From contig JAPUEB010000034.1 of assembly GCA_027492795.1 (NCBI GenBank), positions 11,401 to 63,824 of the forward strand: a DNA stretch of 52,424 nucleotides, read 5' to 3'. A program made the position numbers and the translations under genes. Every line of letters starts with the position of its first letter. The stretch's first letter is position 1. Under the pieces are notes generated by a model, which was not told the DNA's origin, searched no databases, and was given only the letters and a program-made list of their open reading frames with translations. Of this stretch, positions 1-6,988 are shown piece after piece. Source of the stretch: Chryseobacterium sp. Its GTDB lineage: Bacteria > Bacteroidota > Bacteroidia > Flavobacteriales > Weeksellaceae.

Positions 1-190
1 GTTGGATTGATTTTTACTGATTCATTTTTTTTAAAAAATTTAAACCCTAAATTTTTGCGATTAGTATTAGCGATTTTCTCCCCTTTGGGAGAAATGTGGT
101 TGGATTGATTTTTACTGATTCATTTTTTTTAAAAAATTTAAACCCTAAATTTTCGCGATTAGTATTAGCGATTTTCTCCCCTTTGGGGGA
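1..190. repeat. 98-bp tandem direct repeat, two copies
   Basis: Positions 1-98 and 99-190 are near-identical copies with a 98-bp period. They differ by only a few bases, for example TTTGCG against TTCGCG. Each copy ends in a CCCCTTTGGG(G)-type short palindrome. The second copy runs up to the 3' end of yicC. No credible gene is present here. The window starts inside or at the edge of the array, so more copies may lie upstream. Confidence 0.9.
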
Positions 191-198
191 AAGGGGGA

Positions 199-1056
199 TT
201 ATAAAACATTCAGCGTTTGCTCCTTTATTTTTTCCAAATCATCTTTCATCATCACGACAAGTTTTTGAATCTCGGCGTGATTGGCTTTTGAGCCTAATGT
301 ATTGATTTCCCGACCAATTTCCTGCGAAATAAATCCTAATTTTTTACCGTTGGAAGATTCATTTTTCATCACGTCATAATAATATTTTAAGTGTTGCGCC
401 AAGCGAACTTTTTCTTCAGAAATATCCAGTTTTTCGGTGTAATACGCCAATTCCTGATAGAAACGGGTTTCATCAATTTTTTCAAATTCCTGCAATGTGT
501 TTTGGTAGCGTTCTTTCACCGCTTCCATGCGCACTCCTTCATACGGAACCACCATAGAAAGGTAGGTTTCAATGTTGTGAAGATTGCGTTTCAGTTCCTC
601 AAAAAGGATGTCGCCTTCTGTTTTTCTGAATTCATCAAATTTTTCCAAAGCTTCCTCCACAAGTTTTGTTAAAAACGACCATTCTTTATCATCCAATTCA
701 TCAGGACGGCTGGAAATAGCTTCTGGAAAACGGATTGCCATTTTTAAATACTCAAAATCCGGCGCATCAGATGCAATCTCGCGAAGTTCATTGATGTAGG
801 ATTTTACCAAATCTTTGTTGATTTTCACATCGTTGCAATCGTCCAAAACTTCGCAGTTGATGTAGCAATCTACTTTTCCGCGTATAATTCTATCATTCAG
901 TATCTTACGAATATCAAATTCTTTCTCTTTATAGCGAACCGGAACCCGAATATTAAGGTCGAAGCTTTTGCTGTTCAGCGATTTCACTTCTACGGTGATT
1001 TTTTTTCCTTCAAAATTGCCTTCGCTCCTTCCGAAGCCGGTCATCGATAAAACCAT
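199..1056 (-). CDS. yicC: YicC family endoribonuclease-like protein
   Basis: This 285-residue protein has the usual length of the YicC family. It opens with the conserved MTGFGRSEG motif of the YicC_N domain (about residues 1-160). It ends with the DUF1732 domain, which carries the conserved IGREINTLGSKANHAEIQ stretch and acidic residues. YicC proteins are stress-associated endoribonucleases in characterised bacteria; the target in this organism is unknown. The gene stands alone on the minus strand, divergent from miaA. A promoter-like TATCTTTG lies 18 nt upstream of the start on the minus strand. No signal peptide or membrane segment is seen, so it is probably cytoplasmic. Confidence 0.9.
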   Translation of the reverse strand: MVLSMTGFGRSEGNFEGKKITVEVKSLNSKSFDLNIRVPVRYKEKEFDIRKILNDRIIRGKVDCYINCEVLDDCNDVKINKDLVKSYINELREIASDAPDFEYLKMAIRFPEAISSRPDELDDKEWSFLTKLVEEALEKFDEFRKTEGDILFEELKRNLHNIETYLSMVVPYEGVRMEAVKERYQNTLQEFEKIDETRFYQELAYYTEKLDISEEKVRLAQHLKYYYDVMKNESSNGKKLGFISQEIGREINTLGSKANHAEIQKLVVMMKDDLEKIKEQTLNVL

Positions 1057-1073
1057 ATTTTATAATTGTCTTA

Positions 1074-1081
1074 CAAAGATA
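1074..1081 (-). promoter_or_regulatory. TAnnTTTG promoter element for yicC
   Basis: Read on the minus strand, the sequence is TATCTTTG, a perfect match to the Bacteroidota -7 element. It ends 17 nt before the yicC ATG. The upstream TTTG element is not clear. Confidence 0.55.
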
Positions 1082-1113
1082 AAAATTTGAAATCAGAAAG
1101 CTTCAATTTATTT

Positions 1114-1212
1114 GGGCGCTATTTCCGGCTGTCACTACTCGCTTTTTTGCATTATTTTTCTTGAAAAATAATGCAAAAAGAGCTCAAACATGCCGTTCCA
1201 TCCGGAGCGCGG
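1114..1212. repeat. Dispersed palindromic element with a perfect 16-bp hairpin
   Basis: The core is a perfect inverted repeat, TTTTTTGCATTATTTT-type, at 1144-1159 and 1164-1179 with a 4-nt loop. It is embedded in a larger, imperfect, GC-richer palindrome (GGGCGCT...CCGGAGCGC). This layout resembles intergenic palindromic repeats common in flavobacteria. No protein-coding signal is present. Confidence 0.7.
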
Positions 1213-1277
1213 TTCAGTCTTCAGTAGAAATTTCGGTTTACAAAAGAATTATTTGTCAAAAATTATTTTCATCCACG

Positions 1278-1313
1278 AAACCCTTTCGGCATTCAAAATC
1301 GCTGAAAGGGTTT
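1278..1313. repeat. Hairpin in the yicC-miaA gap
   Basis: AAACCCTTTC (1278-1287) pairs with GAAAGGGTTT (1304-1313) in a perfect 10-bp stem. There is no long T run, so it is not a clear terminator. The rest of the 1057-1492 gap holds degenerate CTTTGCGA-type repeat fragments (about 1375-1445) and the miaA promoter. Confidence 0.6.
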
Positions 1314-1479
1314 GTTAAAAAGCAGTATTCCAATTTTTATGATAATATTTCTTTTAAAGAAAACGAAACTTTTGCTAAACGAAGTGCCTTTGCGACCACC
1401 AACAATAGATTTTGAAAAAACATCTTTGTGAACCTTGCGATAAAAATAGATTCCCAGAGTTTATATTAAGAAAAATCAT

Positions 1480-1487
1480 CAAATTTG
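1480..1487 (+). promoter_or_regulatory. Promoter element for miaA, leaderless-type
   Basis: CAAATTTG matches the TAnnTTTG element at seven of eight positions. It ends only 5 nt before the miaA ATG, so the mRNA would have almost no leader. Confidence 0.45.
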
Positions 1488-1492
1488 CATTA

Positions 1493-2410
1493 ATGAAAAC
1501 CTTAATCTCCATCGTAGGAACCACCGGAATCGGCAAAACCAAACTCGCCATTGAAATCGCCAAACATTTCAAGGCCGAAATTATTTCCTGCGACTCCCGA
1601 CAGTTTTTCAGAGAAATGAAAATCGGAACTGCGACACCTTCGGATGAAGAATTATCGCAGGTAAAGCACTATTTTATTGGGAATTTAAGTGTTCAGGAGT
1701 ATTATTCCATCGGTCAATATGAATTGGATGCTTTGAAAAAATTAGAAGAAATTTTTGAAAATCATAATGTTGCAGTTCTCGTCGGCGGAAGTATGATGTA
1801 TGAAAAAGCGGTGATTGAAGGTTTGAACGATTTACCAGAAGCCAACGAAGAACATCAGCAAAAACTTCAAAAAATTTGGGATGAAGAAGGTTTGGAAAAA
1901 ATTCAAGAGTTGTTAAAAAATTTGGATGAAGATTATTACAACATTGTTGATAAAGATAACCCTCGTAGATTATTGCGAGCAATAGACGTGATTTGGCAAA
2001 CCGGAAAAAAATATTCTGAACTAATTTCCGAACCGAAAAGCAAAAGAAATTTTAATGTCATCCGGATCGGAATTGAAGCTCCGAGAGAAAAGATTTATGA
2101 AAGAATTAATCTTCGTGTCGATAAAATGATGGAAGATGGACTGTTGGACGAAGTAAAGATGCTTCGACAAGCTCAGCATGACAAAGTGAAAGAACTAGTT
2201 CCGCTTCAAACCGTAGGTTACACCGAACTTTTCAAGTTTTTTGATGGAGAATGGGATTTGGATTTTGCCATTTCTGAAATCAAGAAAAACTCACGCAGAT
2301 TCGCAAAACGTCAACTGACTTGGTACCGAAAAGAAGAAAATATCCATTGGGTAAATTTTGAAAATCCACTGCAAGAATCCTTATCTTTGCTTGATAAATT
2401 TGAGGTTTGA
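1493..2410 (+). CDS. miaA: tRNA dimethylallyltransferase MiaA
   Basis: MiaA transfers a dimethylallyl group to A37 of tRNAs that read UNN codons. The 305-residue protein has the P-loop GTTGIGKT (9-16), the DSRQ motif that recognises A37, the GGSMMYEKAV region and the LQTVGYTELF and KRQLTWYRK motifs near the C-terminus. The ATG at 1493 is chosen because it begins the conserved MKTLISIVG N-terminus and lies just after a promoter element; the frame is open upstream to 1412. Residues about 222-231 (MLRQAQHDK) are encoded by 2157-2186, which matches a dispersed intergenic repeat. This suggests a repeat-derived insertion ahead of LQTVGY. Confidence 0.95.
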   Translation: MKTLISIVGTTGIGKTKLAIEIAKHFKAEIISCDSRQFFREMKIGTATPSDEELSQVKHYFIGNLSVQEYYSIGQYELDALKKLEEIFENHNVAVLVGGSMMYEKAVIEGLNDLPEANEEHQQKLQKIWDEEGLEKIQELLKNLDEDYYNIVDKDNPRRLLRAIDVIWQTGKKYSELISEPKSKRNFNVIRIGIEAPREKIYERINLRVDKMMEDGLLDEVKMLRQAQHDKVKELVPLQTVGYTELFKFFDGEWDLDFAISEIKKNSRRFAKRQLTWYRKEENIHWVNFENPLQESLSLLDKFEV

Positions 2411-2463
2411 AGTTTGAGATTTGAAATTTCCAACTTGAAACCTTAAACTTGAAACTTGAAACA
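2401..2463. repeat. Simple TTGAAAC-type repeats, inverted arrangement
   Basis: The sequence between miaA and the next gene is made of imperfect GTTTGAA units followed by TTGAAAC units. Together they form a loose inverted repeat. It starts at the miaA stop codon and ends just before the next ATG. Similar simple repeats occur near coaE and hutI. Confidence 0.6.
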
Positions 2464-2474
2464 AAATTTTAGTT

Positions 2475-3035
2475 ATGGCAAATACTCCCTCCAATATGCT
2501 TCCGTTAGGAACAAAAGCACCTTATTTTGAACTTCCGAATCCTTCTGCAACCAATGAAATCCAAAGTTTGGAAGAATTGAAAGGTGAAAAAGGAACTTTG
2601 GTGATATTTATGTGCAATCATTGTCCGTTTGTGATTCATGTGATTGATAAACTGACCGAACTTTACGAAGATTACAACGAAAAAGGCATTGAATTTATCG
2701 CTATCAATTCCAATAATATTGAAAAATATCCCGACGATTCTCCAGAAAAAATGATTGAATTTCAGATTGAAAGAAAATTTGAATTCCCGTATCTTTTTGA
2801 TGAAAGTCAGGCTGTTGCAAAAGCTTATGACGCGGCTTGTACGCCCGATTTTTACTTTTTTGATGAAAAATTAGACCTCATCTATCGTGGACAAATGGAC
2901 GATTCGCGACCAGGAAATACTAAAGAAGTTACGGGTGAAGATTTAATTATCGCTTTTGAAAATCTTTTGGCAGATGAAGCGCAGGAAGACATCCAGAAAC
3001 CGAGTATGGGTTGTAATATAAAGTGGAAGGAATAA
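2475..3035 (+). CDS. Thioredoxin-fold (PRX-like/redoxin) protein
   Basis: The 186-residue protein has the AhpC/TSA-redoxin fold: the start LPLGTKAPYFELP, then FMCNHCPFV carrying a CxxC motif (about residues 47-50), then FPYLFDESQAVAKAYDAACTP. It lacks a signal peptide and is likely cytoplasmic. The CNHCP motif is typical of the PRX-like1 branch of thioredoxin-family proteins, which are predicted thiol reductases or peroxidases. The substrate is unknown. It follows miaA after 64 nt of simple repeat and is probably transcribed separately or by read-through. Confidence 0.85.
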   Translation: MANTPSNMLPLGTKAPYFELPNPSATNEIQSLEELKGEKGTLVIFMCNHCPFVIHVIDKLTELYEDYNEKGIEFIAINSNNIEKYPDDSPEKMIEFQIERKFEFPYLFDESQAVAKAYDAACTPDFYFFDEKLDLIYRGQMDDSRPGNTKEVTGEDLIIAFENLLADEAQEDIQKPSMGCNIKWKE

Positions 3036-3062
3036 GCCAAATACTTTTAGAAGTTTTTGGCA

Positions 3063-3080
3063 ATCCGCAAAAAGGTTGAT
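3063..3080. promoter_or_regulatory. GGTTGAT palindrome-family site A
   Basis: ATCCGCA-AAAA-GGTTGAT has one intact half site and one degenerate half. It belongs to the same family as the sites at 4684, 5439 and 6883. It lies just beyond the terminator of the minus-strand secreted-protein gene, not upstream of a gene. Confidence 0.35.
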
Positions 3081-3091
3081 TTTTTACAAAA

Positions 3092-3123
3092 AAAACTCCA
3101 AAACTTTTCAGTTTTAGAGTTTT
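3092..3123 (-). terminator. Rho-independent terminator, probably bidirectional
   Basis: AAAACTCCAAAAC (3092-3104) pairs with GTTTTAGAGTTTT (3111-3123) with one mismatch. A-rich sequence at 3087-3091 gives a U run on the minus strand, and T-rich sequence follows on the plus strand. It serves the convergent genes ending at 3035 and 3145. Confidence 0.7.
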
Positions 3124-3144
3124 CAGTTTTTCTTTTTTAAAATT

Positions 3145-4104
3145 TTAAAATTTTTCCCAGTATTCAATCTCTGCACCCAGTACTAACATAGGGTCCGTAT
3201 AGGTTTCGCCATTGTTGGCTGCCGCGCCTCGAGAAAATTCAAAATGCCATATGTTATTTCCGTTGGTGCTGTTAAAGTTGTCTCCCGTAGTTACAGAATT
3301 AAAATATTGTGTGTTGTAAGTGGAACTATATTGTGCTGTAAATGTTTGATATTTTGCGACATTAGTATAGCTACCAGATGCATAGGATGTTAAGAGTGGT
3401 GCATTAATAGAAGCACCATAATCTATAGAATCCCAACCGGAAACTGCGCTACCTTGTGCAATATTAGATTCATTGGAGTCGGCTCTCATTTTCCATCGGA
3501 TAAATGTATTGTTGGGATTTGTGGGAAGTGCAAAATAGATGGTAACCTTCATTAGTTTAGAATCATCAAAATTGTAAGGACGGGAAATAGCGAAACCTGC
3601 GTAATCTGTTGTATTTTGCCATAAAACACCCATTGTTTTGCGGGTAAAATTAGTGGTGTTGGGATATCCAAATGCATTAGCTGGAATGTAGATTTTCTTA
3701 TGCAGCATTTCGTTATTTTTTAGTGAAGCAGCTGTTTTGGCGTATTCCGCATAAGGAACGCTGTTCAATGGTGAGTTTGAAGTCAAGGTATAGTTGTTTC
3801 CTCCAGCTGGATCTATTTCGCTTTTAATATAATAGGTTCCTGTAGACCAATCAACATTGCTTGGAATCAACATCGTACAAGTTATTAAACCATTTGCGTT
3901 ACTCACTACTGTATTTGTTGTGGCACTACCAATTTGGGTAGTAGCATTCCATAAACTCAATCTTACACCGATTGTTGCATTGGCAATTACCTGGTTAGAA
4001 GCGTTTCTAACGACCGCCTGATAATTGAATTGATTCATCGCCTGTGCATAAATGATTACCGAGGCGAACATTGAAATTAAAAAATAGAATTTGAAAGTTT
4101 TCAT
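3145..4104 (-). CDS. Secreted protein of unknown function
   Basis: This 319-residue protein starts with a clear Sec signal peptide (MKTFKFYFLISMFASVIIYA). Its N-terminal domain reads FNYQAVVRNASNQVIANATIGVRLSL, a pattern common in Bacteroidota surface and secreted proteins, and includes the PLNSVPYAEYA motif. The C-terminal half (about 130-319) is not recognised; it is rich in N, S, T and Y and looks like a beta-rich domain. There is no obvious T9SS sorting domain. The ATG is 6 nt after the stop of the upstream T9SS gene, so the two form one operon. Confidence 0.75.
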   Translation of the reverse strand: MKTFKFYFLISMFASVIIYAQAMNQFNYQAVVRNASNQVIANATIGVRLSLWNATTQIGSATTNTVVSNANGLITCTMLIPSNVDWSTGTYYIKSEIDPAGGNNYTLTSNSPLNSVPYAEYAKTAASLKNNEMLHKKIYIPANAFGYPNTTNFTRKTMGVLWQNTTDYAGFAISRPYNFDDSKLMKVTIYFALPTNPNNTFIRWKMRADSNESNIAQGSAVSGWDSIDYGASINAPLLTSYASGSYTNVAKYQTFTAQYSSTYNTQYFNSVTTGDNFNSTNGNNIWHFEFSRGAAANNGETYTDPMLVLGAEIEYWEKF

Positions 4105-4110
4105 GGTTAT

Positions 4111-4584
4111 TTATTTTTTGATGATTTTAAAAATTTGTTTAGGAGCATTCTCCGAAATGATTTCCAGTAAATAAATTGATTGTGGGTATTGCGAAAGATT
4201 TAAAAAGTTTTTAGCTTCCGCAATTTTTCCTTTTTGCACCATTTTTCCTTGTGCGTCATAAAGAATGTACTCCAATTTTTTTAAGTCTTCATTTCCCTGA
4301 ATGCTTAAAAATTCTGAAGTTGGGTTTGGAAACACCATTAAGCGGAGGTTTTCTGCTTCTGTAACGGCCAAAACAGTTACATTGTAGCTTTGCTGCAATC
4401 CTTCGGTGATGTTATTAGTGCCGTTTGTGGTATAGCTGTAAGCGGTTTGCCCTACAGAAAAACTCACTTTCATTGTAGGTCCATTAATGCCTCCTCCAGC
4501 AGCTGCAAGACCTTGTTGCGCAGACAACGTAGAACTCAGAAAAAGTAGCAGCACGCCTGGGATTTTTAGATAGTTGTAAATCAT
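4111..4584 (-). CDS. Small secreted protein with T9SS type A sorting domain
   Basis: The protein has 157 residues. An N-terminal signal peptide (LLLFLSSTLSAQQ) is followed by a short G/N-rich region, then a typical T9SS type A C-terminal domain. That domain starts at LMVFPNPTSEFLSIQ (about residue 85) and ends in IFKIIKK. Such proteins pass the outer membrane through the type IX system. The region between signal and sorting domain is only about 60 residues, so this may be a small surface peptide or cargo. It is the first gene of a two-gene unit. A palindromic site (4684-4701) lies 100 bp upstream. Confidence 0.85.
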   Translation of the reverse strand: MIYNYLKIPGVLLLFLSSTLSAQQGLAAAGGGINGPTMKVSFSVGQTAYSYTTNGTNNITEGLQQSYNVTVLAVTEAENLRLMVFPNPTSEFLSIQGNEDLKKLEYILYDAQGKMVQKGKIAEAKNFLNLSQYPQSIYLLEIISENAPKQIFKIIKK

Positions 4585-4683
4585 TTTTTTAAATTTTATG
4601 GTTATTATATTTATTAAGGAATAATTAGGTTGAATATCAAGATTTTAATAATCCAAATTTATTGCGAAAAGGCTTGTCGGGAA

Positions 4684-4701
4684 ATCCACCGAAAGGTTGA
4701 T
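4684..4701. promoter_or_regulatory. GGTTGAT palindrome-family site B
   Basis: ATCCACC-GAAA-GGTTGAT is a palindrome with one mismatch. It lies 100 bp upstream of the secreted-protein operon start (4584). It is a candidate operator for the adjacent LuxR-type regulator. Confidence 0.45.
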
Positions 4702-4707
4702 TTTAGA

Positions 4708-4745
4708 CAGAAAAAAAATTCCGCAGAAAAATTTCCACGGAATTT
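4708..4745 (-). terminator. Terminator of the response regulator gene
   Basis: AAATTCCG (4716-4723) pairs with CGGAATTT (4738-4745). An A run at 4708-4715 gives a U tract on the minus strand. It follows the response regulator stop at 4772. Confidence 0.75.
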
Positions 4746-4771
4746 CCAATTGAATTTGAATTTTAAAAAAA

Positions 4772-5389
4772 CTATCTTGAAAAAAACTTGTTGATGGCTT
4801 CGGTTTTATTGTGAACCTGAAGTTTTGCGTAAATATGGTTGATATGCGTTTTTACGGTACTTGCGGAGATATTCATTTTATCCGCAATTTCTTTGTAGAG
4901 GAAGCCTTTGCTCAAAAACTGCAAAACTTCTATCTCCCTCGTTGAAAGTTGTTCGTTTTCGCCGGAATTGATGATAGCGAATGAGGAGAGAACTTTTCGG
5001 GCAATTTTTGGTGACATTGGGCTGCCGCCATGATGAATCTCTATTAGTGCCTCTAGTAGTTTTTTGGGCGGAGTGTTTTTCAGGATATAGCCGCTTGCTC
5101 CAGCTTTCAGCGCATCAAAAACCTGGTCGTTATCCTCATAAATGGTAAACATGATGAACTGTGTATTGGGTGTATGAGCCTTGGTTTCGCGTATGCAGTC
5201 GATTCCAGATTTTTGTGGAAGGTTGATATCTGTAATCACCACATCTGGTTTCAAAGTGGGAATCATCTTTATGGCATCTTCGGCGTTCGCAAAACTACCA
5301 AAAAGCTTAAACCTTTTGTCGGTTTCAATAATATTCACCAATCCATCTTGGATGTCGAGTATATCTTCTATTATGCAAACACTAATCAT
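4772..5389 (-). CDS. LuxR/NarL-type response regulator
   Basis: The protein has 205 residues. The receiver domain (1-120) has acidic residues E8-D9, phospho-acceptor D54 in VVITDINLPQKSG, a conserved T near 83 in MFTIYED and K near 104 in YILKNTPPKK. The C-terminal LuxR-type HTH (about 140-203) contains LSTREIEVLQFLSKG and IADKMNISASTVKTHI. It lies directly downstream of a histidine kinase gene on the same strand, with a 68-bp gap, so the two form a cognate two-component system. The likely target is the next operon downstream, which encodes two secreted proteins. This is inferred from position and shared palindromes. Confidence 0.93.
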   Translation of the reverse strand: MISVCIIEDILDIQDGLVNIIETDKRFKLFGSFANAEDAIKMIPTLKPDVVITDINLPQKSGIDCIRETKAHTPNTQFIMFTIYEDNDQVFDALKAGASGYILKNTPPKKLLEALIEIHHGGSPMSPKIARKVLSSFAIINSGENEQLSTREIEVLQFLSKGFLYKEIADKMNISASTVKTHINHIYAKLQVHNKTEAINKFFSR

Positions 5390-5438
5390 TATAATACTTT
5401 CTATAAAACAAATGTATATTACATTTTTTTTTAAAACA

Positions 5439-5456
5439 ATAATCCTTTTGGTTGAT
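5439..5456. promoter_or_regulatory. GGTTGAT palindrome-family site C
   Basis: ATAATCC-TTTT-GGTTGAT has a perfect right half and a left half matching five of seven positions. It lies between the histidine kinase stop codon and the response regulator start, 50 bp upstream of the latter. Confidence 0.4.
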
Positions 5457-5457
5457 T

Positions 5458-6780
5458 TTATTTTTTCAAATTCTCAAGAGGTATGTTGATTTTGTAGGAA
5501 GTTCCGTTTTCGCAAGATTCGCATTCTATGTTTCCACCCAAACTTTCCACTCTGTACTTCATGTTGCCTAAGCCGTTTCCTTTCGAGATGTTTACGGAAT
5601 CGCAGCTGAAGCCAACGCCATGATCTATTATTTCGATTGTTAGCAAGCTGTTGCAATTGATGGTTATCTCCGCATTTTTTGTTTTGGAATGCTTTGCCAT
5701 ATTGTGGAGGATTTCTTTGATAATAAGGAAGATGTTGCGTCGGTTTTTCCCTTTGATCTCTATATTTTCTGAAATTTCCGGCATATCTATTTGCAATTTT
5801 ATTTCATTGCTTTCCAGATATTCGGCGGCATATATTTTTAGATAGTTCATCAGATCCTGCAACGAGTCGTTTTCCTCCTTCATTGCCCATATGATGTTGC
5901 TCATATTTTCAATTAAATCGGATGATGTTTCCATTATTTTTTTCAGGTTATCTTGTATAGTGTCGTTTGTAAAAGATTTTTGTGCAAGGTAGTTAATCTT
6001 GGTAAGTCCGCTGCCCAAATCGTCGTGCATATCAAGCGCGATGCGCCGTCTTTCATTTTCCAGGTCTTTTTGTTTCTGTATCAGCTCTTCCTGTATTTGA
6101 ATTTTTTCATGTGCACTATCCAAATAGCTCCTATTCAGGTTGTATATGGTTTTTCTGATTCGATAGTTGAGCGCAGTAGAGAAGAATATAATATCTACAA
6201 ATCCGCCAATTACAAGCCATTCTATTGGTGATACGGGTTTCATGATGCCCATATAATTCGTATAGGAGCTAATGAATCCAAAAATGAGATAAATAATGCT
6301 ACCGTAGAAAATAATCCTCTGAAAAAGATTGGGCTTCAGCTTAATATAGAGCCAAATGAGCGTAATAGCAGCAGAGAAAATTACTAGCCTAATCAGTCCG
6401 AAAAATATGTAGCTGTGGTAGTCGTTTCCAGTTGCCAATACATAAGCCGTCATCAAAACAGCATAAACCAAAATGCTCCAAATCATCAAATTCCAAACCC
6501 AATAAAGAAGCGGATGTTTTTTTTTATCAATATTCATGGACTTCATGATGAAGAAGTTGTAAAAAAACAGATACATCATTTGTGATCCTTCAGCAAGATG
6601 GTATTTGAAGTATTTATGAGCATCCGCACCCAGCAATACCCCATCTATCCCCGAAACATATATGGTGTAAATCCCAAAAAACAATAAAAAAAAGATATAG
6701 TGAAGCACAAGATGATCCTTAATAAATGCATACACAATAGCATGATAAACTAGTGCTATGAGGACCGAACCCAGCACCAT
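5458..6780 (-). CDS. 7TM-type sensor histidine kinase (HisKA_3)
   Basis: The protein has about 440 residues. The N-terminal 210 residues form six or seven hydrophobic segments typical of 7TMR-DISM sensors. A coiled coil (SYLDSAHEKIQIQEELIQKQ) leads to the HisKA_3 H-box RRRIALDMHDDLGSGL, with the phospho-acceptor His near residue 252. The N-box (IIKEILHNMAKHSKT) and the G-box (GNGLGNMKYRVESLGG) complete the ATPase domain. It should phosphorylate the response regulator encoded just downstream. The frame is open to 6891 with TTG and GTG alternatives (for example GTG at 6819). The ATG at 6780 is preferred because it keeps the first membrane segment and leaves the palindrome at 6883 about 100 bp upstream. 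Confidence 0.85.
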   Translation of the reverse strand: MVLGSVLIALVYHAIVYAFIKDHLVLHYIFFLLFFGIYTIYVSGIDGVLLGADAHKYFKYHLAEGSQMMYLFFYNFFIMKSMNIDKKKHPLLYWVWNLMIWSILVYAVLMTAYVLATGNDYHSYIFFGLIRLVIFSAAITLIWLYIKLKPNLFQRIIFYGSIIYLIFGFISSYTNYMGIMKPVSPIEWLVIGGFVDIIFFSTALNYRIRKTIYNLNRSYLDSAHEKIQIQEELIQKQKDLENERRRIALDMHDDLGSGLTKINYLAQKSFTNDTIQDNLKKIMETSSDLIENMSNIIWAMKEENDSLQDLMNYLKIYAAEYLESNEIKLQIDMPEISENIEIKGKNRRNIFLIIKEILHNMAKHSKTKNAEITINCNSLLTIEIIDHGVGFSCDSVNISKGNGLGNMKYRVESLGGNIECESCENGTSYKINIPLENLKK

Positions 6781-6882
6781 CGTCGCCACAATGGAATGTA
6801 TTTGTACAATTTCTTCCACCCATAAATAGTATAGAACGAATTTACAATATATTGCATAATTCTGTAATTCCTCAAAAGAAAA

Positions 6883-6900
6883 ATCAACCAAAAGGTTGAT
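6883..6900. promoter_or_regulatory. Perfect palindrome, family site D
   Basis: ATCAACC-AAAA-GGTTGAT is a perfect 7+4+7 palindrome upstream of the histidine kinase gene. It is the best-conserved member of four related sites in 3063-6900. It is a candidate autoregulatory operator. Confidence 0.5.
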
Positions 6901-6960
6901 AAACGAATGTTAAATATCCTTAAAAGTTCGGAAGTATTTCTGAAGTCGGGTTAAAAAGTA

Positions 6961-6968
6961 TATTTTTG
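6961..6968 (+). promoter_or_regulatory. TAnnTTTG promoter of the TlpA-like lipoprotein gene
   Basis: TATTTTTG is a perfect -7 element. It ends 20 nt before the ATG at 6989. A TTTC at 6937-6940 sits at about the right distance for the upstream element. Confidence 0.6.
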
Positions 6969-6988
6969 CGAAATTAATTTTTCGAAAA

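Noticed and set aside
1161-1415. 84-residue plus-strand reading frame upstream of miaA
   Set aside because: It lies within palindromic and degenerate repeats and shows no family features.
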